Below, piece by piece: positions 46,484 through 54,593 of a stretch of 64,000 bases of DNA. The stretch comes from VBDM01 sp963699535 (GTDB lineage: Bacteria > Pseudomonadota > Gammaproteobacteria > Burkholderiales > SG8-39): positions 133,694 through 197,693 of the forward strand of contig CAVOUJ010000028.1 of assembly GCA_963699535.1 (NCBI GenBank), read 5' to 3'. A program made the position numbers and the translations under genes. Position 1 is the first letter of the stretch. Each line of letters opens with the position of its first letter. The notes under the pieces were generated by a model, which saw only the letters and a program-made list of their open reading frames with translations, made no database searches and was not told the DNA's origin.

Positions 46484-47521
46484 ATGTTCCACACACGACG
46501 CGCGGCCTCCGTATCGAGCAAGCCAAAGATTGACCTCGGCGGCCGCGTCACAGTCCTGGTAGCGGTCGCCCTTGTTGCGTCGTCTGCCTTGATCGTCGTG
46601 TGGGCGCCGTGGGACGGTCCGGACACCACTCTCCTGGAGAAAAGCAGTATTCGGGACCGAGGGCGCGAGCCGGTCTCGGGATCATCGGTTTTCCGTCATA
46701 CCCAGCGCGCTGAAGAGTCAAACGAAGCGGCGTCGGCGGTCGCATCGATTCCAGCGCGGATTCGTGGCCAAGATGGCGGCGAGGCGCCGCCGACGAGACG
46801 AACCGACACGTTGAATGCCCTATTGGCCGCGTTGGAAAGCGCCAAGGGCGATGATGTCGCAACTGCCGTCAGGAATCTGTGGTTGTTTGCCGCCGACAAG
46901 GGCGTGCCGCAAGAGGCTCTTGCCGCGCTCGATCGAGCGGCGAGGAGTTCCGATGGATATGTCGCGTCACTCGCCGAGCGAGCGGTTCGAGATCTGCGCG
47001 AACTTCAGGCGAGAAACGGCTCGAACGCTCTTGCGGCGCGGGTCGCGTCGTCACATATCGGCCCCGCCGAACGGGGCCGCGAAGGTTCCGGACGATCCGA
47101 AAGCGCGGCAGGGAGCAGCGGTGCGACCGATGCTCGCGTAAGTGAACTCGCGGAATCGCTACAAAGCCCGGAGGTGTGGGTTCGCCATGATGCGGTAAGG
47201 TCGTTAGGAAACTACCGGACGGAAAGGGCGGCCGAGATCCTGTCCACCGCGGTGATGGATAATGATCCGTCGGTTCGTTACGCTGCCGCGGAAGCGCTGT
47301 GGCGTCGTGCCGCCGACAGCCCGCCCGTTGATCGTGAAAACATCGAGCTCCTCTTGCAGCGCGCGGCCGCCGATCCGAATCAAGACGTGTCGGCATTGGC
47401 CCAAAGAGCCTTGGCCGACTTGGCTGCACTTGCTCATATCAGGATGCCAGCGGAGGGCGGGAATCGGAAAGTGTCGGCTCAGGGAGCCAATGGCCCCCGC
47501 GTACTTTCGGGCACCGAGTGA
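46484..47521 (+). CDS. Membrane-anchored HEAT-repeat protein
   Basis: 345 residues. A single membrane helix at about 22-45 is followed by a low-complexity, charged linker and then at least two to four HEAT/PBS-lyase-like repeats. The clearest are ESLQSPEVWVRHDAVRSLGNY and AVMDNDPSVRYAAAEALWRRA, with degenerate ones nearby. Such arrays are protein-binding scaffolds. It follows two exported proteins in the same direction. Codon use is less GC-rich than in the atp genes. Confidence 0.7.
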   Translation: MFHTRRAASVSSKPKIDLGGRVTVLVAVALVASSALIVVWAPWDGPDTTLLEKSSIRDRGREPVSGSSVFRHTQRAEESNEAASAVASIPARIRGQDGGEAPPTRRTDTLNALLAALESAKGDDVATAVRNLWLFAADKGVPQEALAALDRAARSSDGYVASLAERAVRDLRELQARNGSNALAARVASSHIGPAERGREGSGRSESAAGSSGATDARVSELAESLQSPEVWVRHDAVRSLGNYRTERAAEILSTAVMDNDPSVRYAAAEALWRRAADSPPVDRENIELLLQRAAADPNQDVSALAQRALADLAALAHIRMPAEGGNRKVSAQGANGPRVLSGTE

Positions 47522-47552
47522 GGCTGCGCTGAGGGCAGGCCCGCCAGCCTGC

Positions 47553-47852
47553 CTAGACGATCCGCTCCAGCGGCATCTGGAACAGCCGGATGCGGTCGGC
47601 GGGCCGTGTGATCTCCCGGTTCGCTCCCTCGATTCCGCGTATCAGGCTCTCGAGCGCAGCCTCGTCCCTGAAGGCGATCATCAGCACCGTGTTGGTGCTG
47701 CCATAGGCTCCGGTCCCCAGATGCGGCTCGGTGCCCTGCCCCTTCCCCTTGGCGTTGTCCCAGCTCGTGTAGTAGTCGATCCCGCAATCGGCGAGGACCT
47801 GCATTGCGCGGTCGGTGAAGTAGCTGTTGAACACCATGAATGTCATCTTCAC
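47553..47852 (-). CDS. PII-like protein of the PG0541 (transporter-associated) type
   Basis: 99 residues with a ferredoxin-like betaalphabeta pattern. MKMTFMVFNSYFTDRAMQVLADCGIDYYTSW and the central GKGQGTEPHLGTGAYGSTNTVLMIAF resemble the small PII-related proteins found beside RND-type efflux genes. No such efflux genes are near here, so its partner is unknown. It may sense a nucleotide or metal and bind a transporter elsewhere. Confidence 0.68.
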   Translation of the reverse strand: MKMTFMVFNSYFTDRAMQVLADCGIDYYTSWDNAKGKGQGTEPHLGTGAYGSTNTVLMIAFRDEAALESLIRGIEGANREITRPADRIRLFQMPLERIV

Positions 47853-47996
47853 GGCGCGTCTCGCTTCCTGTGTTGCGGTGCCTTGGACTGTAGCGGCGGC
47901 CCGGATTCAGGTCAATGAGAACGGGAAGCTGCTCCGAATGACACTCCGTTAATGCTATTCTTTCGCCGTCCGCGAGTCACTCCAGGGAACCCGAAG

Positions 47997-48966
47997 ATGC
48001 TCTCCAGAATGTTCGTCCTGCTCACCGTGATGGCGGCGGCTCTCCCGTCCGCGGCGTGGGCCCAAGCCTATCCGTCCAAACCCGTTCGCGTGGTCGTCAC
48101 CTTCCCGCCCGGAGGCACGCCCGACATCTACGGGCGGGTCATGGCTGCCGAGCTCCAGAAGATCTGGAATCAGCCGGTGGTGGTGGAGAACCGCACCGGG
48201 GCGAGCGGCAGCATCGGCACCGATCTGGTCGCGAAGGCTGCGCCCGACGGCTACACCCTGCTGTTCGCGGCGGACGCGACCATCACGGTGATCCCCGCAC
48301 CTGCTGACCAAGCTTCCCTACGACCCGGTGCGCGATTTCGCGCCCGTGGTCAACGTCGCCGCGGGCCCCTTCGTGCTGCTCGCGCACCCTTCGTTCCCGG
48401 CCAACAACGTGAAAGAGCTGATCGCGCAGGTGCGCTCGCAGCCGGGGAAGATCAGCTACGCCTCCTCCGGCGCCGGGAGCCAGCAGCATCTCGCAATGGA
48501 ATCGATCCGCACCATGGCCGGCAACATGGACATGATCCACGTGCCTTACAAGGGCTTCGGCCAGGGCGTCGCGGACGTGCTCGCCAACCAGGTGCCGCTC
48601 ATCTTCGGAGGCATCACCGCCTCCATCCAGCTCACGCGCGGCGGCAAGGTCAAGGCGCTCGGCGTCACCGGCCCCAAGCGCGCCAAGGCCCTGCCCGGCG
48701 TCCCCGCCATCGCCGAAACCCTGCCCGGCTTCGACATCACCGCGTGGTATGGATTCATGGCGCCCGCCGGCACGCCGCGCGAGATCGTGAAGAAGATCCA
48801 CGACGATTCGGTCGCCGTCATACGCCGGCCGGATTTCCTCGAGCGCCTGGACCGGGACGGCATCGAGCCGGTGGCAAACTCGCCCGAGGAATTCGCCGCG
48901 CAGATCAAGACCGATCTCGCAAGATGGGCCAAGGTCGTCAAGGCGGCCGGAGCGAAGCTCGATTAA
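47997..48966 (+). CDS. Bug/TctC-family periplasmic binding protein (one +1 shift)
   Basis: About 322 residues after removing an extra base near 48297. The start is placed at 47997 (MLSRMFVLL), giving a normal signal peptide ending AWAQ; an ATG at 47952 would add 15 residues. The family motifs are YPSKPVRVVVTFPPGGTPD, GASGSIGTDLVAKAAPDGYTL and, after the shift, VPYKGFGQGV. It is followed by repeat locus E and a second Bug gene. The ligand is unknown. Confidence 0.85.
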
Positions 48967-48984
48967 AATTCATCCCCTCCATAT

Positions 48985-49060
48985 CCCCTCCTCATCTCGA
49001 GGAGGGGTGCCCGCGCAGCGGGCGGGGTGGTGGAGGGGTAGCGCGAAGCGCCGGGGTGGT
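48985..49060. repeat. Two-hairpin intergenic repeat with extra half unit (locus E)
   Basis: Stem 1 is CCCCTCCTC/GAGGAGGGG, then GCCCGC-GCA-GCGGGC, then a second hairpin AGCGC-GAA-GCGCC at 49040-49052. It lies between two Bug-type binding-protein genes. Confidence 0.82.
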
Positions 49061-49081
49061 CGGGAGTAGAGGAGACACCAG

Positions 49082-50053
49082 ATGACAAAACTCGCAATTT
49101 TCTCTGCGACTCTGATCCTTTTCGCGTCGCCCGCGCTCGCGCAGGACCCCGCGGCGGGCTATCCCTCGAAGCCGATCCGCATCTACGGCCAGGGCACGGG
49201 GAGCACCGCCGACTACCTCTCGCGCTACATCGCGGCGAAGCTCACCGAGCGCTGGGGACAGCCGGTGATCGTCGACAGCCGCTCGGGGGCGGGCGGCACG
49301 ATCCCCACCGACGCGGTCGCCAAGTCGGCGCCCGACGGCTACAACATGGTGATGGGCCACGCCGGGCCGTTCGTCTCCGCGGTGACGCTCTACGCGAAGA
49401 CCCTGCCCTACGATCCCATCAAGGATTTCGAGCCGGTCACGCTGGTCGCGACCGGCGTCACCGTGCTCGTCACCAATCTCAACGTGCCCGTGTCGAACGC
49501 CAAGGAGCTGATCGCGCTCGCCAAGGAGAAACGCACTCTGACCTACGGCTCGGCCGGCAACGGCACGATCAGCCATCTCACCGGCGAGCTCCTGAAGAGC
49601 GTCACCGGCGCCCCGCTCGAGCACATTCCCTACAAGAGCGCGGGCAACGCGCTCACCGCGGTGCTCGCCGGCGAAGTGCAGGTGTCGTTCCTGTCGCCTC
49701 TCACCGCGCACAGCCAGCTGAAAGGCGGGAAGCTGAAGGCGCTCGCGGTGTCGAGCGCGACGCGATTCCCGAGCGTCCCGGAAATCCCCAGCGCCGCCGA
49801 AGCCGGCATCCCGGGCATGGAAGCGAAGCTCTGGTTCGGATTGTTCGCCGCCGCGAAAACGCCGCGGCCGATCGTGATGAAGCTGAACCGCGAGATCGGC
49901 GACATCCTGCGCAATCCCGAAACCAAGGAGGCGATACTCAAGCAGGGCATCGAGACCACGCCCTCGACCCCCGAGGAGCTGGGCGCATGGGTGAAGAGCG
50001 AGCTTGCGCGCTGGACGCCGATCATCCAGGCGACGGGAATCAAGGCCGATTGA
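49082..50053 (+). CDS. Bug/TctC-family periplasmic binding protein
   Basis: 323 residues, intact. The signal peptide ends at ALAQ near residue 21. The motifs are YPSKPIRIYGQGTGSTADYLSRY (with glycines and serines replacing the usual PPGG), SGAGGTIPTDAVAKSAPDGY and IPYKSAGNALTAV. The changed first ligand loop suggests a different ligand from the copies at 208 and 47997. Ribosome binding site GAGGAGA. Confidence 0.88.
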   Translation: MTKLAIFSATLILFASPALAQDPAAGYPSKPIRIYGQGTGSTADYLSRYIAAKLTERWGQPVIVDSRSGAGGTIPTDAVAKSAPDGYNMVMGHAGPFVSAVTLYAKTLPYDPIKDFEPVTLVATGVTVLVTNLNVPVSNAKELIALAKEKRTLTYGSAGNGTISHLTGELLKSVTGAPLEHIPYKSAGNALTAVLAGEVQVSFLSPLTAHSQLKGGKLKALAVSSATRFPSVPEIPSAAEAGIPGMEAKLWFGLFAAAKTPRPIVMKLNREIGDILRNPETKEAILKQGIETTPSTPEELGAWVKSELARWTPIIQATGIKAD

Positions 50054-50106
50054 GGGCCGGTATTGGAAGCAACCTGAAAATCAACCAACGAGAAGGAGAT
50101 CGAAAA

Positions 50107-50637
50107 ATGAAAGCACGTTCAGCAATCCTTGCAGCGATCCTCGCATTCGCGGGAGCGAGCGCCGCATTCGCCCAGAGCAAGCTCTATACCGCGTGCAACT
50201 TCTGGTACGAGAAGCCGGACAGGCTGTACTCGACCGGCTACCAGAAGGGCGCGATGATTCCTGCGGGGAGCGAAGTCACCGACGTCAAGCGCTCCTCCAG
50301 GAAGCTCGAGTTCACGAGCGGGGGCACCAAGTACTCGGTCGAATTCATATCGAAGCACAATCCCGGTGTGACCCCGGATCAGTGGATGGACCGCGTCCTG
50401 ACCCCGAAGAATTTCGCCGCGCTCACCAGTGGCATGACCGCTGCGGAGATCAAGGCGATCAAGGAAGGGAAAATTCAGAACGGCATGTCCAAGAAAGCGG
50501 TCCTCGTCAGCGCCGGCTATCCTCCCGAGACCGGCACGCCGTCGACCGACTCCGATACGTGGAAGTACTGGCGGGATCGCTTCCGGAACTACGTCGTGCA
50601 ATTCAGCAACGGAAAGGTCTCGAACAGCGGGCAGTGA
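50107..50637 (+). CDS. Secreted protein with BamE/SmpA-like C-terminal segment
   Basis: 176 residues. The signal peptide is at 1-23 (GASAAFAQ). The C-terminal part GKIQNGMSKKAVLVSAGYPPETGT followed by WKYWRDRFRNYVVQFSNGKVSN resembles the BamE/OmlA fold, where G-M-x-x-x-x-V and a late beta strand are typical. It lacks the BamE lipobox. It sits 53 bases after a Bug gene. The role is probably in the periplasm or envelope. Confidence 0.65.
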   Translation: MKARSAILAAILAFAGASAAFAQSKLYTACNFWYEKPDRLYSTGYQKGAMIPAGSEVTDVKRSSRKLEFTSGGTKYSVEFISKHNPGVTPDQWMDRVLTPKNFAALTSGMTAAEIKAIKEGKIQNGMSKKAVLVSAGYPPETGTPSTDSDTWKYWRDRFRNYVVQFSNGKVSNSGQ

Positions 50638-50688
50638 AGCGACGCATCGCCGAAACACGCGCGGCCGGGCTGTTCTCCTCGGGTATCG

Positions 50689-51677
50689 ATGAAATACCGC
50701 AAGCTCGGGGCGAACGGCCCGACGGTCTCCGCGATCGGCCTGGGCGCGGGGAGCGCCACCACCCACTTCGGCGAGCGCGACGACGACGTGCAGATCGCGA
50801 CCGTGCACCGCGCGATCGACCTCGGCGTCACGCTCTTCGACACCGCCGACCGCTACATGCAGGGGCGCCACGAGCGCATGCTCGGCCGCGCGCTCGATCG
50901 GCCGCCGCGACAAGGTCGTCGTCTGCTCCAAGTTCGGCAACATCGACAAGCCCGACGGCACCAAGGCCTACAACGGCCGCCCCGAGTACGTGCGCTCGGC
51001 CTGCGAGGCGAGCCTTGAAGCAGCTCGGGCTGGACACCATCGACCTCTATTACCTCCACCGCATCGACCCGGATGTGCCGATCGAGGAGACGGTGGGCGC
51101 GATGGCGGGCCTGGTGAAGGCGGGCAAGGTGCGGTATCTCGGGACTTTCCGAAGCGGGCCCGAATTCGCTTGAAGCGCGCATGCAAGATTCATCCGATCA
51201 CGGCGCTGCAGACCGAGTATTCGCTGTGGGCGCGCGACGTCGAGGACGCGATCCTGCCGGCATGCCGGGAACTGGGCATCGGCTTCGTCGCCTACTCGCC
51301 GCTCGGCCGCGGCCTCCTCACGGGCACGGTCAGGAAGATCGAGGACATCGCCCCGCACGATCACCGGCGCAAGCAGCCGCGCTTCCGCGCCGGCAATTTC
51401 CAGAAGAATCTCGAGCTGATCAAGCCGCTCGAGCACATCGCCGCGAAGCGCGGCGTCGCGCCCGCGCAGGTCGCGCTCGCGTGGCTGCTCTCGCGCGGCG
51501 AGGACGTCGTCCCGATTCCCGGGAACGAAGCAGACGAAATGGCTCGAGCAGAACGTCGCCGCGGTCGATCTTGCCCTCGACCCGGGCGAAATCGAGACGC
51601 TCTCCGCCGCGTTCAGGCCCGGCGCGAGGGCGGGCGAGCGCTACGACCCGGGATATTTCGTCACGCTTGGAGCGTAA
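50689..51677 (+). CDS. Aldo/keto reductase (five +1 shifts)
   Basis: Reconstruction with five extra bases removed (near 50906, 51015, 51145, 51171 and 51531) gives 327 residues, exactly the usual size. The N-terminus is MKYRKLGANGPTVSAIGLG, and the catalytic Asp and Tyr are in GVTLFDTADRYMQG. The catalytic Lys is near KVVVCSKFGN, and DTIDLYYLHRIDPDVPIEE is diagnostic. It resembles the AKR13/YakC group of NADPH-dependent reductases. Two of the breaks are in CTTGAAG where CTGAAG is expected. Confidence 0.82.
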
Positions 51678-51680
51678 GGG

Positions 51681-51796
51681 ACCACCCCGCCGGCTTCGCC
51701 GGCACCCCTCCTCAAGAGAGGAGGGGATTGGCGACGAAGGCCAAAGTATTCATCCCCTCCTTTCCAAGGAGGGGTGGCGCGAAGCGCCGGGGTGGT
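51681..51796. repeat. Two-hairpin intergenic repeat, inverted pair (locus F)
   Basis: The opposed unit is at 51681-51726 with stem 2 GCCGGC-TTC-GCCGGC. The forward unit is at 51754-51796 with CCCCTCCTT/AAGGAGGGG and GGCGC-GAA-GCGCC. About 27 bases separate them. Confidence 0.85.
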
Positions 51797-51821
51797 TGGA
51801 AGTTAGAATAAGGAGCAACAC

Positions 51822-52938
51822 ATGTCTGCCGTCTTCAAGTCCACGTCCGAAAAAGACCCGCGCGTCGAGGCCGCGATCTCGCACTGGGCGCCGCGCTTCG
51901 TCGCGAACGGGGTGCCGCTCGCCGATTTCCAGGAAGTGACGGCGTCGATCGCGCGCTGGGAGGACTGGTGCGCGGCGTGGTCCGCGCGCGCCGCGATCCA
52001 CGCTGACCTCGGCAACAAGGCGCTCGCCGGCGGGCACACGATTTCCGCGGGCGAGCACTTCACGCGCGCGGCGGTGTGCTACCACTTCGGCAAGTTCCTT
52101 TTCGTGAACGACATGGCGCAGATGCGCGAGGCGCACCGGCGCGCGGTCGAATGCCGCAACAAGGCGCTGCCCTACCTTCAGCCGCCCGGCGAGCGCGTCG
52201 CGATCGACTACGAAGGCAAGAAGCTCTACGGCAATCTGCGGAAGCCCGCCACGGCGCAGCCGTCCAATGCGGCCGCCAAGCCGCCCATCGTCGTGATGTG
52301 CATGGGCCTCGACTCGGCGAAGGAGGAGATGGACGACTACGAGAACCGGTTCCTCAAGCGCGGGCTCGCGACCCTGTCGTTCGACGGGCCCGGGCAGGGC
52401 GAGGCCGAGTACGATTTCGCGGTGTGCCCGGAGTACGAGCGCCCGGTCAAGGCGGTGTTCGACTTCCTCGAGACGCGCACCGACGTGGATTGCGCGCGCG
52501 CCGGCATCTGGGGCGTGTCGCTCGGCGGCTACTACGCGCCGCGCGCCGCGGCCTTCGAGACGCCGCATCAAGGCCTGCGTGGCGCTCTCGGGCCCGTTCC
52601 AGCGATCCGCCGATTTCACCGGCCGCCCGCAGATGAACGTCGAGGCCTTCCGCGTGCGCTCCAAGAGCGCGAACCTCGAGGAGGCCGGGAAGGTCGCGCT
52701 GCGCTTCTCGCTCGCCGAGTGCGCCAAGAACATCACCTGCCCGATCTACATCGTCGCGGGAACGAAGGACCGCCTGACGCCGCACACGCAGGCCGAGAAG
52801 CTCGCCGCTTCGGTTTCGGGCCCCTGCGTGCTCTCGGTGATCGAGGGCGGCAACCACGTCGTCAACAACCTCTGGTACCGCTACCGCGACCAGACCGCCG
52901 ACTGGATGGCGGTGCAGCTCGGCGTCGCGAAGCGCTGA
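51822..52938 (+). CDS. Alpha/beta hydrolase, FrsA/2,6-dihydroxypseudooxynicotine hydrolase-like (one +1 shift)
   Basis: About 371 residues after removing an extra base near 52563. An N-terminal helical cap domain of about 140 residues precedes the hydrolase core. The core has LSFDGPGQGEAEY, the nucleophile elbow GVSLGGYYAPR with the serine, an aspartate in AGTKDRLTP, and the histidine in EGGNHVVNN. The size and the N-terminal cap match C-C bond hydrolases of this class and FrsA-type esterases. The start follows AAGGAG. The substrate is not known. Confidence 0.8.
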
Positions 52939-52968
52939 GAGGCAGGGCCGGGGCTGGATGACGTTCTT

Positions 52969-53082
52969 CCCCTCCTCTTCTTGAGGAGGGGTGCCGGCGA
53001 AGCCGGCGGGGTGGTGGTGGCGGAGTGACCGATCCCCTCCTTTCTTAAGGAGGGGGTCGCCCGCGAAGCGGGCGGGGTGGTC
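52969..53082. repeat. Two tandem two-hairpin intergenic repeats (locus G)
   Basis: Unit 1 at 52969-53015 has CCCCTCCTC/GAGGAGGGG and GCCGGC-GAA-GCCGGC. Unit 2 at 53034-53082 has CCCCTCCTT/AAGGAGGGG and GCCCGC-GAA-GCGGGC. Both have the same direction, with different but fully paired second stems. Confidence 0.87.
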
Positions 53083-53088
53083 GAGGGC

Positions 53089-53703
53089 CTAAATCATCTC
53101 CGCCTTGACCTCGGACTCGCGCACCAGCTCGTCCCACAGTCCTTCGGTCTTCTTGCGCAGCACGTGCTTCGTCTCGGGCTCCTTCACGTACCACAGGCCG
53201 CGCTTGAGCTCCTCGTCGAGCTGCCCCGGGCGCCACACGACCAGTCCCACGAAGAAGCGGGCGCGCTCCGACTCCGACTCGATGATGTGGTCGACCGTGG
53301 TGCCGGAATAGGCGAGCGAGAGCTCGGGCGTCAGCGAAACCGAGTCGTCGCCCGCGCCGTCGTGATGGGCGACCACGGCGAAAACCATGTTCGTGTCCGC
53401 GGGCCCGCCGAGAAAGAGCGGGTCCACGACCTTCTTCGAGGGCTCGTGCTCGGGGAACATCTCGCCGAGGCTCAACCGCGTCGGGCGGTTCAGGATGAAG
53501 CCGACGTGCGTGCCGTTGGGCATCGGCTTGGCGAGGAGGATGGTCGAGCTGTAGAGCGGATCCTTCAGCGCCCGCTTCGCCACGAGGAGCACAGGTCTGT
53601 CGGTTTCTTCGGCGCGCGCGCTCGACAGGTAATGAACGGCGAGCGTCACGAGGAACAGCAACGCGGCCAGATTGCGCCAGACGCCAAGGCTTCGGTCGGT
53701 CAT
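53089..53703 (-). CDS. YqgE/AlgH (DUF179) family protein with N-terminal signal or anchor
   Basis: 204 residues. The start at 53703 is chosen for its AAAAGGAG site; start codons further upstream lack one. Residues 12-36 form a hydrophobic segment ending SARAEE, which would send the protein to the periplasm or anchor it. The domain follows: RPVLLVAKRALKDPLYSSTILLA, GFILNRPTRLSLGEMF, a GGPAD motif, and FVGLVVWRPGQLDEEL. Normal YqgE proteins are cytoplasmic and lack such a segment, so the exported form is unusual. Confidence 0.82.
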   Translation of the reverse strand: MTDRSLGVWRNLAALLFLVTLAVHYLSSARAEETDRPVLLVAKRALKDPLYSSTILLAKPMPNGTHVGFILNRPTRLSLGEMFPEHEPSKKVVDPLFLGGPADTNMVFAVVAHHDGAGDDSVSLTPELSLAYSGTTVDHIIESESERARFFVGLVVWRPGQLDEELKRGLWYVKEPETKHVLRKKTEGLWDELVRESEVKAEMI

Positions 53704-53792
53704 GACCCATCTCCTTTTCATCAAGTGGCTCCGCCTTCACCCGGTCGCAGCCGGGCCCCTGAACGCTACTTGCACGCAACGAATATGCCAAT

Positions 53793-53830
53793 CGGGTATT
53801 CCCCGAGATCCTCCATCGGGAATATTCCCG
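53793..53830. promoter_or_regulatory. Paired palindromic operator-like sites
   Basis: CGGGAATATTCCCG at 53817-53830 is a perfect 14-base palindrome. CGGGTATTCCCCG at 53793-53805 is a degenerate second copy whose centre lies about 24 bases away. They sit in the 282-base divergent gap between the YqgE-like gene and the next gene. A dimeric regulator binding side by side on one helix face is plausible. Confidence 0.5.
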
Positions 53831-53985
53831 TCGGTTCGCGTTATCAAGGCGTTACGCGCCGGCTGGCGCGCACCCGGCTGGTGCAATCGGCCCAAAACGG
53901 GCACCCGGATGGACGCAGGTGGTCACCCGACCTCACCCCGTTTATGCTTCGCCCATGAGCGGCAATCGACCGCCAGGAGCTATCC

Positions 53986-54339
53986 ATGAACCTCACCACC
54001 GAGCAACTCGCCGAGATCCTGATCGGCATCGCGCGCGCGCAGAACGCCGTCATCGACGCGATGGAGCGCGCGAGCCCGGGCTTTCGCAACACGCACGCGG
54101 TGCCGCTCATCACGCTCGCCGCCAACATGCGCATCGGCAACCCGCGCATGATCGACCTGTCTTCGCGGATCCTGATGCGACTGCAGGGGCGAGTCGCGCT
54201 CGACACCCAGGCGGTGAAGGCCGATCTCGATCGGCTGCTGGGCGATGCGCCTGCGGAAGCCGCCGCGCCCGCGGAGAAACCCTCCGCGGCGTCGCAAATG
54301 CCGGACTTCAGCAATCTCGATTTCAATGTGAAGCTCTGA
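53986..54339 (+). CDS. Conserved hypothetical protein
   Basis: 117 residues, not recognised. The first 85 residues are predicted helical (NLTTEQLAEILIGIARAQNAVIDAMER, then RIGNPRMIDLSSRILMRLQGRV), followed by a low-complexity Ala/Pro/Glu linker and a short conserved-looking end, FSNLDFNVKL. No signal peptide or membrane helix. Codon use is like that of neighbouring GC-rich genes, so it is probably real. Confidence 0.62.
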   Translation: MNLTTEQLAEILIGIARAQNAVIDAMERASPGFRNTHAVPLITLAANMRIGNPRMIDLSSRILMRLQGRVALDTQAVKADLDRLLGDAPAEAAAPAEKPSAASQMPDFSNLDFNVKL

Positions 54340-54380
54340 GCCGTTCTTTCGAAACCCAAGCGCCCCGCCTCAAACCCCTG

Positions 54381-54593
54381 TATAGTGCGCGCCAAGGTTT
54401 CTGTTTCGCGTTATCCGGTTAGCGTCACAGCCTCTTCGCGGTTCTTCCCAAGTTCCCCGAATTTTTCAAGCAGTTTCTCTGCCTGAACCGGTGTGAAGGC
54501 AAAGTCCTTCCCAGGCCGATTTCAGGAGCGGTTTTCCCAGAAGGGGCGCAAGTCCCTCAAATCCTCCTCCTGATAAACCATTAGGAGATCTAC
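54381..54593 (+). promoter_or_regulatory. Long 5' leader of rhlE with -10 element
   Basis: TATAGT at 54381-54386 is a good -10 without a clear -35. About 200 bases of untranslated leader follow, lacking a gene and containing pyrimidine-rich stretches, and ending in AGGAG at 54583-54587. Long leaders of this sort are typical of cold-inducible RNA-helicase genes. Confidence 0.5.
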
